Positions 1 through 4,988 of a DNA stretch of 6,441 nt are shown piece after piece. The stretch covers positions 1 to 6,441 of the forward strand of contig JANXXW010000311.1 of NCBI GenBank assembly GCA_025350425.1. The letters are read 5' to 3'. The translations under genes and the position numbers were made by a program. The notes beneath the pieces are model-generated. The model did no database searches, was not told the origin of the DNA, and worked only from the letters and a program-made list of their open reading frames with translations. Origin of the DNA: Rhodospirillales bacterium. GTDB lineage: Bacteria > Pseudomonadota > Alphaproteobacteria > Acetobacterales > Acetobacteraceae. Numbering within the stretch: the stretch's first letter is position 1; every line of letters begins with the position of its first letter.

Positions 1-1
1 C

Positions 2-1393
2 CGCTCCAGCCCGACCTACCTGCAGAACGTCAACAGCGGTAACGTCAGCAACGTCACCACGATCACGAATATTCGCAACACCACGATCAACAACTATGCC
101 AATCGCGGCGCCGCGACCGTCGTGCCGGCATCCGTGGTGCAGGCTTCCCAACCCGTCGGCCCACAGGCGCAGGCTATTCCCGCGCAGCAGTTCGCCTCAC
201 TGCGGCCAGTGCAGGCCTTGGCGGTACGGCCGACATTGGCCACCGCCGGCGTGACACCCGCGGTTGCCAGGGCAATGAACCTGCCGGCCGTCGCGGGAGC
301 GCCAACCTCCCGGCCTGCGGCCCCTGGACCTGTGCTGCAGGCGCGCCCGGCTGGAACCGTCGCGTTGCGCCCGCCGGGCGGCGCAGTGATTCCCGCCGTC
401 GCGCCACAAGTGCCGGCCATACCGACATCTGGCGCCGTGCCATCGGCCGAACCGGCTCGTCCTGGCCTGGCCGCTGTGGGGGCGGGCGCGCTAGTCGGCG
501 GTGCCGTCGGTGTGGGCGCCGCCGCCTTGCTCAACCGCAACGCCCAGTCTCGCCAGGGCACCCTGCCACCGCTCGCCTCCTTTGGCACAAGCGTGCCCGC
601 CACGGCTCCGGGTGTGGCGCCCGGCCCGGCCATCAGGCCGCGTGGCGCTCCGGTGCCGAATGCGGTGACGCCGACTGGAACGGTAGCGGCGCCAGGAGCG
701 CCCTCGACCGCGGTTGCCGCACGGCCCGTGGTCGCGCCGCTACGCGCGGCGCTAGGCCAAGCGCCCGTCTTGAACGGCGTTTCGGGAGTTGCGCCGGCCG
801 CTCCCGCCGCTCGGCTCGAAGGGCCTCGGGCACTTACCGTCCCGGCGCCAGCAGCGCTCACCACCCCGGTTGCCGCACGGCCCGTGATCGCGCCGCCACG
901 CGCGGCGGAAGGCCAGGCGCCTGTGTCGAGCGGCGTTTCGGGAGTTACGCCGGCCGCTCCCGCTCCTCGGCTCGAAGGGCCTCGGGCATTTACCGTTCCG
1001 GCGCCAGCAGCGCCCGCCACTCCGGTTGCCGCACGGCCCGTGATTGCGCCGCCTCACGCGGTGGAACGTCGGGCGCCCGTCTTGAACGGCGCTTCGGGCA
1101 TGGCGCCGGCCGCTCCCGCACCTCGGCTGGAAGCGCCTCGGGCACTCAACGTCCCGGCGCCAGTGCGCGCCATGCCTCCGGCAATGTTGGCGCAGCGTCC
1201 GGCTCCGGTTGCTCATTTTGCGCCGCCTGTAGCTGCTGCGCGGCCGGTGCCCATGATCCATGCGGTCCAGGCTCCCGCGTTCCGACCGCCGCCGGTGCAG
1301 CCGGCACCTCCTCCACGCGCAATGGCCCCCGCACCCCGTCCCGCCGCGCCGGCTCCGGCTCCGGGGAGAAGACCTGACCCGCTCCACCCATAA
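2..1393 (+). CDS. Pro/Ala-rich, repeat-containing secreted or surface protein, 3' part (DUF6600-like C-terminal region)
   Basis: The frame is open from the left edge of the window to a TAA at 1391-1393, so the gene is cut at its 5' end. A GTG at 122 lies inside the frame but is unlikely to be the real start, because the codons before it encode a coherent Asn/Thr/Val-rich segment (NVSNVTTITNIRNTTINNY). This is followed by a VVP..F..L.PV pattern that I associate with the C-terminal half of DUF6600-type proline-rich proteins of alphaproteobacteria. Next come a glycine-zipper-like hydrophobic stretch (about nt 464-532, GALVGGAVGVGAA), three 52-residue tandem repeats (713-1180), and a Pro/Ala/Arg-rich tail ending PLHP. 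There is no enzymatic motif, and cysteine appears to be absent. This composition suits an extended periplasmic or surface protein. The family link is from memory and moderate; the reading frame itself is well supported by its repeats. The role is unknown. Confidence 0.7.
   Translation, partial: RSSPTYLQNVNSGNVSNVTTITNIRNTTINNYANRGAATVVPASVVQASQPVGPQAQAIPAQQFASLRPVQALAVRPTLATAGVTPAVARAMNLPAVAGAPTSRPAAPGPVLQARPAGTVALRPPGGAVIPAVAPQVPAIPTSGAVPSAEPARPGLAAVGAGALVGGAVGVGAAALLNRNAQSRQGTLPPLASFGTSVPATAPGVAPGPAIRPRGAPVPNAVTPTGTVAAPGAPSTAVAARPVVAPLRAALGQAPVLNGVSGVAPAAPAARLEGPRALTVPAPAALTTPVAARPVIAPPRAAEGQAPVSSGVSGVTPAAPAPRLEGPRAFTVPAPAAPATPVAARPVIAPPHAVERRAPVLNGASGMAPAAPAPRLEAPRALNVPAPVRAMPPAMLAQRPAPVAHFAPPVAAARPVPMIHAVQAPAFRPPPVQPAPPPRAMAPAPRPAAPAPAPGRRPDPLHP
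713..1180 (+). repeat. Three in-frame 156-bp tandem repeats (52 residues each)
   Basis: The units lie at 713-868, 869-1024 and 1025-1180, each beginning GTTGCCGCACGGCCCGTG and exactly 156 bp long, so the reading frame is kept. Each encodes VAARPVxAPxxA, then a [GR]xAPV segment, then SG[VM][AT]PAAPAxRLExPRA, then VPAPxx. Units 1 and 2 are closest (they share the exact stretch GGCGTTTCGGGAGTT); unit 3 has diverged more, with HAVERRAP in place of RAALGQAP. This points to internal duplication within the gene, and copy number may vary between strains. Confidence 0.9.
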
Positions 1394-1418
1394 CCGGCGA
1401 AAGCGCGGCTCCCGCCTG

Positions 1419-1796
1419 TTACATCGCCAGCAGGTCTCGCGTGACGGCGCAGATTTCGGAAGGTAAATAGGGCTTGGCCACGAACCGGTCGCGATCGGTC
1501 ATCCGCTCCGCCGTGGTCTCCGGCCGCCCGGTGATGTAGATCACCCGCAAGTCCGGGACCATTTCCCGGCACCGGCGCGCGAGTTCATACCCGTCCATCG
1601 CCGCCCCGAGCTGGATGTCCGTCAGCACCAGATCGACCCTTGTAGGATCGGCGGTAAGAATACTTAGCGCTTCATCGGCCGATGAAGCCTCGGCGACGTT
1701 GTAGCCCTCATCGGCCAACGCTTCGGAAAGCATCAAGCGTATGAGGAACTCGTCCTCCACGATCAGGATTCGGGTCGCGGAATTGTCTTTGGCCAT
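1419..1796 (-). CDS. Single-domain CheY-like response regulator
   Basis: A 125-residue protein that is a receiver (REC) domain and nothing else. Visible landmarks are the acidic pair E14-D15 in ILIVEDE, the phospho-acceptor D60 in LVLTDIQL, the switch Thr T89 in VIYITGRP, and K108 in FVAKPY. These are the standard metal-binding and phosphorylation residues of the family, so the protein should accept phosphate from a histidine kinase. It has no DNA-binding or enzymatic output domain, so it would act by protein contact or as a phosphate sink or relay. The ATG at 1796-1794 gives a complete domain; I see no strong Shine-Dalgarno. No histidine kinase is encoded in the window, so its partner is unknown. 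It is convergent with the repeat protein (25-bp gap) and divergent from the membrane protein at 1896. The family call is firm; the specific role is not known. Confidence 0.92.
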   Translation of the reverse strand: MAKDNSATRILIVEDEFLIRLMLSEALADEGYNVAEASSADEALSILTADPTRVDLVLTDIQLGAAMDGYELARRCREMVPDLRVIYITGRPETTAERMTDRDRFVAKPYLPSEICAVTRDLLAM

Positions 1797-1895
1797 GAGG
1801 AACGCTCATGGGTCATCCGCGCGCAAGCTGCAAGCTCCGTGTCACGGGACACCCGCTCGCCCTCACGCGCTCGCAACAGGGTGCGCGCAATTGTG
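1797..1895. promoter_or_regulatory. Divergent intergenic region with a small inverted repeat and a tandem 7-mer
   Basis: These 99 bases separate the start codons of two divergent genes and must hold both promoters if the genes are transcribed from here. They contain a perfect tandem GCAAGCT pair (1823-1829 and 1830-1836), followed directly by a 5-bp inverted repeat, GTGTC-N4-GACAC (1839-1852). Either could be a regulator-binding site, but both are short and could arise by chance. I could not identify convincing -35/-10 boxes. Confidence 0.3.
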
Positions 1896-2444
1896 ATGAC
1901 CCGCGCGAGGGCGTTTCATCCATGGCATTTCCGCATCATCGACGCGCTGCTGTTCCCGGTGGCCCTGCTCGTGGTCCTGCTCGAGGATGTCGTCTGGGTC
2001 GCTGCTCGGAACCTGCTGCGCGGGGCAGCCAAACTTGCCGTGTCGCGCCACTTGAGCCGCTGGCTCGGGACGCTCCCCGGCTGGGCCGCGCTGCCGCTTT
2101 TCGCCGTCCCCGAATTGCTCGGCCGCGTGAGCGAGGGTTGGGCCTTGTACCTGCTGCTCCACGATCACACCCTGGCAGGTGCCGCCGCCTACATCGTCGG
2201 GCGGGGCGTGGCGACACTGTTTGCGCTGTTCATCTTCCAGGCCTGCAAGCCTGCGCTCATGCGGCTGCGCTGGTTTGCGTGGACGATCGGCCGGGTCGGA
2301 GCCATCCGGGATTGGGCTCGCGCGCGCCTCGCTCCAGCCATTGCGCAGTTGCGCCGCATGGCCGGTGTGCCCGGGGGCAGCGTCTTACTTCGATTCCGCG
2401 TGTGGTACCGGCTGGCAAAGCGCGGCCTGCGCGTACGCCGGTAG
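1896..2444 (+). CDS. Uncharacterised inner-membrane protein
   Basis: A 182-residue protein counted from the ATG at 1896 (a GTG directly before it, at 1893, is an equally possible start). Hydrophobic segments are seen at about residues 14-29 (IIDALLFPVALLVVLL), 63-74 (WAALPLFAVPEL) and 94-115 (AGAAAYIVGRGVATLFALFIF). These suggest two or three membrane passes. The C-terminal 65 residues are strongly basic (RVWYRLAKRGLRVRR at the end) and probably face the cytoplasm. I recognise the overall pattern, including LLEDVVW, GTLPGWAALPLF and WFAW, as a widespread hypothetical membrane protein of alphaproteobacteria, but know no function for it. It has no catalytic motif that I can see. It is divergent from the receiver-domain gene. 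The next ORF on the same strand starts within 16-35 bases, so the two may be co-transcribed. Confidence 0.75.
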   Translation: MTRARAFHPWHFRIIDALLFPVALLVVLLEDVVWVAARNLLRGAAKLAVSRHLSRWLGTLPGWAALPLFAVPELLGRVSEGWALYLLLHDHTLAGAAAYIVGRGVATLFALFIFQACKPALMRLRWFAWTIGRVGAIRDWARARLAPAIAQLRRMAGVPGGSVLLRFRVWYRLAKRGLRVRR

Positions 2445-2478
2445 AGTAGGATATGTTCCGTGATCGCCATCATCGCGA

Positions 2479-2952
2479 TTGACCTCGCCGTGCCGATCCA
2501 ATCTTGTCCGCCCAACCACCTGGAGGCTCGTCCTGCGCTCGGCATCCCCACCTGACCTCGTCCATCCACGCGCGATCTCCGCGGCATTCACGGCAACAAC
2601 CCAGTCGGCGGACAGCGTGCCGGTTTTGATGCACGATCTCGGGGGCCGGGTCGTGGCCAACGGCACGCTCGTCGCCTTCCAGACCACCGACAAGCTGTTT
2701 GACGGCACCACCGCCTCGCTGCACGACGACGCGCCGGGGCGGCTCGCCTCGCTCGTCAAGCTGGCCGGGCAGATCAACCCAAGCGGCCTGATTGTCACCG
2801 TGCGGGACAGCGGTGACGCTGACCTTGCGCGGAGGCGGGCGGTGGCGATACGGGCGTGGCTTTCGGACACGGGGAAAATCAGACTGCCGATCCGGATTGG
2901 CGATTCCAACGCCGCCGATGCCCCGGCGATCGGTGTGCTGATATTGCGGTAG
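2479..2952 (+). CDS. Hypothetical protein with a possible degenerate OmpA-like domain; 5' end uncertain
   Basis: The frame opens after a TGA at 2461-2463, and the first usable start is a TTG at 2479, giving 157 residues; internal GTG or ATG starts are also possible. GC-ending codons are frequent, especially after about 2640, which favours real coding here. Residues 62-128 follow the order of an OmpA C-terminal (peptidoglycan-binding) domain: GTLVAFQTTDKLFDGTTASL resembles the usual LxxxVLFDxGxAxL strand, then APGRLASLVKLAG resembles the first helix, and DSGDADLARRRAVAIRAWL resembles TDxxG..xLSxRRAxAVxxYL. The segment around the expected GHTD/Asn/Ser positions is shortened, so peptidoglycan binding may be lost. 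Residues 1-45 look unlike a signal peptide. A hydrophobic start in another frame (GTG at 2460) raises the possibility of a frameshift. The alternatives are an unrelated small protein or a decaying gene. The domain assignment is inference from pattern only. Confidence 0.4.
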   Translation: MTSPCRSNLVRPTTWRLVLRSASPPDLVHPRAISAAFTATTQSADSVPVLMHDLGGRVVANGTLVAFQTTDKLFDGTTASLHDDAPGRLASLVKLAGQINPSGLIVTVRDSGDADLARRRAVAIRAWLSDTGKIRLPIRIGDSNAADAPAIGVLILR

Positions 2953-2968
2953 CAACGCGGCGCTTGCT

Positions 2969-2988
2969 GGCGGCCTCGAAGGCTCGCC
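2969..2988. terminator. Candidate hairpin between convergent genes
   Basis: GGCGGCC-TCGAA-GGC-T-CGCC can fold into a 7-bp GC stem with one bulged T. It sits in the 60-bp gap between the ends of the OmpA-like ORF (+) and ureG (-), where a bidirectional terminator would be expected. There is no T-run on either side, so it is not a classical intrinsic terminator. Confidence 0.3.
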
Positions 2989-3012
2989 GCTGGCGATCGC
3001 GAAGGCGCTGAG

Positions 3013-3630
3013 CTAGGCGAGTCCGCCACTTCTCTCGATAAAGGCGGCGATCTCGGCTACGCCCTGGCCCGCGCGGATATTGGCGAACAAGAACGGCCGG
3101 TCCCCGCGCATGCGCTTCGAATCTCGGTCCATTACCTCCAGGCTTGCGCCGACATAGGGCGCCAGATCGATCTTGTTGATCACCAGCAGGTCGCTGCGCG
3201 TGATGCCCGGCCCGCCCTTGCGCGGTATCTTGTCCCCGGCCGACACGTCGATGACATAGATCGTGAGATCGGCCAGTTCCGGGCTGAACGTCGCCGAAAG
3301 ATTATCGCCGCCGCTCTCGATCAGGATCACGTCGAGATCTGGGAAACGCCGGTTCATCTCGGCCACGCCAGCAAGGTTGATGCTGGCATCCTCGCGGATT
3401 GCCGTATGCGGACAGCCGCCGGTCTCGATGCCCAGGATGCGATCCGGCGAAAGCGAGCCGGCGCGGGTGAGGAATTCCGCGTCCTCCTTGGTGTAGATGT
3501 CATTGGTGATCGCGGCGATCTGATAGCGCATGCGGAAATGCTTGCACAAACCGTCCATCAGCGCGGTCTTGCCCGTGCCGACAGGGCCGCCGACACCCAC
3601 GCGCAGCGGGCCGTGATCGGATTTCTTCAT
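3013..3630 (-). CDS. ureG: Urease accessory GTPase UreG
   Basis: UreG is the SIMIBI-class GTPase that powers nickel insertion into apo-urease, acting with UreD/UreH and UreF and receiving nickel from UreE in the cytoplasm. The 205-residue product shows the P-loop GGPVGTGKT (residues 14-22), the TNDIYTKEDAEFL region (42-54), the nickel-binding Cys-Pro-His at 73-75 within ETGGCPHTAIRED, ESGGDNLSATF (105-115), and the guanine-specificity motif NKID (152-155). The length matches the family (about 200-210). The ATG at 3630 is preferred over an upstream in-frame start because it puts the P-loop at the usual distance and overlaps the ureF stop by four bases (ATGA). A weak AAGG lies upstream, inside ureF. 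It is the last urease gene in the window. No short His-rich N-terminal extension is present, unlike some UreG proteins. The identification is firm. Confidence 0.97.
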   Translation of the reverse strand: MKKSDHGPLRVGVGGPVGTGKTALMDGLCKHFRMRYQIAAITNDIYTKEDAEFLTRAGSLSPDRILGIETGGCPHTAIREDASINLAGVAEMNRRFPDLDVILIESGGDNLSATFSPELADLTIYVIDVSAGDKIPRKGGPGITRSDLLVINKIDLAPYVGASLEVMDRDSKRMRGDRPFLFANIRAGQGVAEIAAFIERSGGLA

Positions 3631-4277
3631 GAGCGGAACAGCCTTGTGTATTGCGTCTCGTGGCGCAGCGAGGCGATGTCGGACAGGAAGCACGCGCCGC
3701 CGAGATCGTCGAGTGTCGCGTGACGCGTTTCCTCGGCCACTGCTGTGATGACCGGCTCCAGCGCCGCCAGCACCGCGAGTCCGGTCGATTGCCCAAGCGG
3801 CACGAGCCGTACCGCCGCCGAGATCAGGTTGGCGGCAAAAGCCTGCAACACGCCGAGGACCGCGTCATCCCCGCTGATACCGTTGGCGCCCGTGAGCGCA
3901 CCGACGGCGACGGGGTAGGGGAGGTCACCCTCGATTGCGTTCAGCACCCCAGGGTTCCAGGAGGCGGCGGCGAGGCGGAACGCGTTGCCTTGGCCGATTG
4001 TTTCCGCGTAACGCTCCCGAGTGGCTGCCGAAGCGCGTGAAATCTCGACGATTTCGGACAAAAAAGCCGGAGAATCCGTCGCGGAATGGGCGTTTCGCGT
4101 CAGGATCGCGTCGTTGCGGCCAGCCCCGAATCGCAGCACGTCAGATACCCAGGACAGCAGCGATGGCCCGTCATGCACGTCGTTTACATCGACCGCCCAC
4201 TCCATCCCATGCGACCACGCGTAGCCGCCAGTGGGAAATGCGGGCGAGAGCCATGCCAGGAGGCGCAGGATCGTCAA
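3627..4277 (-). CDS. ureF: Urease accessory protein UreF, TTG start
   Basis: UreF joins UreD/UreH to UreG in the urease activation complex and gates GTP-dependent nickel delivery. The 216-residue product begins TILRLLAWLSPAFPTGGYAW, followed by SHGMEWAV, the typical UreF N-terminal motif. It ends with GGACFLSDIASLRHETQYTR followed by LFRS, the conserved C-terminus that contacts UreG. The protein is helical and Ala/Leu-rich in between, without gaps, and of normal length. The start must be the TTG at 4277-4275. The frame is closed upstream by a TGA, and between that stop and 4277 I found no ATG or GTG. The TTG overlaps the stop of the preceding Uma2-like remnant (TTGA), so translation may be coupled to it. 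ureG overlaps its 3' end by four bases. The function is firm; the rare start and its context are the odd features. Confidence 0.95.
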   Translation of the reverse strand: MTILRLLAWLSPAFPTGGYAWSHGMEWAVDVNDVHDGPSLLSWVSDVLRFGAGRNDAILTRNAHSATDSPAFLSEIVEISRASAATRERYAETIGQGNAFRLAAASWNPGVLNAIEGDLPYPVAVGALTGANGISGDDAVLGVLQAFAANLISAAVRLVPLGQSTGLAVLAALEPVITAVAEETRHATLDDLGGACFLSDIASLRHETQYTRLFRS

Positions 4278-4528
4278 ACGAGGATGTTCTCCAACGAGGC
4301 TGGGCGGAAATGTCCGGCGAACCCCATGCCCGTCTCGTAGGCTCGTTCAGTTGGTGAGAGAACCTCGATAGTGATCGTGGGGTCGCTGATCTCGATGTCG
4401 TCAGGATCGCGTTTCTTCCCACAACGAACCACGCCATCATGTAGCTCGTGATGTTCGGTCTGCGGCTGCTCCACGGCCCCGGCGATGAAGCGGTCGGAAT
4501 TGATGCGCGGGCACGCACTAATGCTCAT
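4274..4528 (-). pseudogene. Remnant of a Uma2-family (DUF820) PD-(D/E)XK nuclease gene between ureE and ureF
   Basis: An 84-residue frame (ATG at 4528, TGA at 4276-4274) whose sequence follows the middle of Uma2-family proteins. INSDRFIAG matches the usual SDRFI segment. LHDGVVRCGKKRDPDDIEIS matches xPDVxVxCGxxDPDDxxxx. DPTITIEVLSPTERAYETG matches DPxLxVEVLSPSTxAYDxG, and SLENILV matches the SLxxxxLV strand. Family proteins are about 180-200 residues long. Here roughly the first 75 residues are missing, and translation stops right after ILV, losing the last third. Of the PD-(D/E)XK residues, the Asp (HDGVV) and Glu (IEVLSP) remain, while the expected Lys of GEKF is Gly (GMGF), so nuclease activity is unlikely. 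Codons are less GC-biased than in the neighbours (act, cga, gtt, tgt, aaa). Homology begins immediately after the ureE stop; the first few residues overlap the ureE end. The family call is by pattern recall; a translated small protein cannot be excluded. Confidence 0.7.
4289..4292 (-). promoter_or_regulatory. Probable ribosome-binding site of ureF
   Basis: Read on the minus strand, GGAG at 4292-4289 lies 11 bases before the TTG start of ureF. That spacing is slightly long. It sits within the Leu-Glu codons near the end of the Uma2-like remnant, so that remnant carries the ureF initiation region. It is the only Shine-Dalgarno-like element I see close upstream of this start. Confidence 0.4.
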
Positions 4529-4988
4529 GGTCAGCTCCATCATGGTGATGGTGCCCGCCACCAGCATACGCTCCAGCTTCCGGATCGAACGGCGCCTCGA
4601 TGCGCTCGACATGCCCACCCAGGCCCTCGATCATCTCCTCGATCACATGATCCGCGCGGATGCGGAGGTATTCTCCCAAAAGCTGTACCGGCAGATGGCG
4701 GTTGCCCAAATGCCAGGCGATGCGGATCCGGTCTCCATCGTCATGCGCGTGGATTTCGGCCAGCGTCTCGGCCCGTGCCTGCACCCGCACGATGCCGCCA
4801 TCCTCCAGCACCAGCCCATCCCCATCGCGCAACCGCGCCGCCTGTGGGAGATCGAGCAGCAACTCTGCGCCCCCCTCCGTCGGCAGCAATATCCGGCGGC
4901 GGTGGCGGCGGTCGTAATCCACCAGCACGTGATCGACTTCGCGCGACGGCTCCCAGGTGCCCGAGGGCAAAATGCTCGTGCTGCGCAT
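4518..4988 (-). CDS. ureE: Urease accessory nickel metallochaperone UreE
   Basis: UreE binds nickel and passes it to UreG for insertion into urease. The 156-residue product has an N-terminal peptide-binding-like domain (about 1-70, including RRRILLPTEGGAELLLDLP) and a C-terminal metal-binding domain (about 75-140). The latter carries the family motif WHLGNRHLP (92-100) and ADHVIEEMIEGLG (112-124); H98 and H114 are the likely conserved ligands. The end is a histidine-rich tail, GGGHHHHDGADHEH (143-156), with six His, typical of nickel-storing UreE forms. The ATG at 4988 is chosen over longer in-frame extensions, which would run into ureC sequence. It overlaps the ureC stop by one base (TGATG), and no Shine-Dalgarno is seen, so re-initiation after ureC is likely. 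It is followed directly by the Uma2-like remnant instead of ureF. The identification is firm. Confidence 0.95.
   Translation of the reverse strand: MRSTSILPSGTWEPSREVDHVLVDYDRRHRRRILLPTEGGAELLLDLPQAARLRDGDGLVLEDGGIVRVQARAETLAEIHAHDDGDRIRIAWHLGNRHLPVQLLGEYLRIRADHVIEEMIEGLGGHVERIEAPFDPEAGAYAGGGHHHHDGADHEH

Noticed and set aside
94..1020. Long open frame on the minus strand (308 residues, Gly/Ala/Thr-rich) opposite the repeat protein
   Set aside because: It mirrors the plus-strand repeats, has no recognisable domain, and is a usual side effect of high-GC coding sequence. The plus frame extends to the window edge and has a coherent Asn-rich start.
752..1387. Arg-rich open frame on the minus strand (211 residues)
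   Set aside because: Its composition is typical of an antisense frame of Pro/Ala codons; it has no motif and overlaps the better-supported gene.
1394..1418. Possible terminator hairpin (GGCG...CGCC) between the convergent repeat-protein and receiver genes
   Set aside because: The stem is only four base pairs with a long loop and no T-run; too weak to call.
1799..1830. GGAAC at 1799-1803 as half of a general-stress ECF sigma (EcfG-type) promoter
   Set aside because: No GTT element follows at the required 16-17 base spacing.
1808..2449. Alternative plus-strand frame of 213 residues over the membrane-protein gene
   Set aside because: It is Arg/Pro-rich with no hydrophobic segments or motifs, whereas the 1896 frame gives clear membrane segments and a familiar family pattern.
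2453..2482. Tiny ORF ATG 2453 to TGA (nine codons) as a leader peptide
   Set aside because: There is no run of regulatory codons and no attenuator-like hairpin after it; most likely chance.
2385..3029. Minus-strand frame of 214 residues opposite the OmpA-like ORF
   Set aside because: It is Ser/Arg/Ala-rich without motifs and overlaps the ends of two plus-strand genes. The plus frame has better codon use and some domain resemblance.
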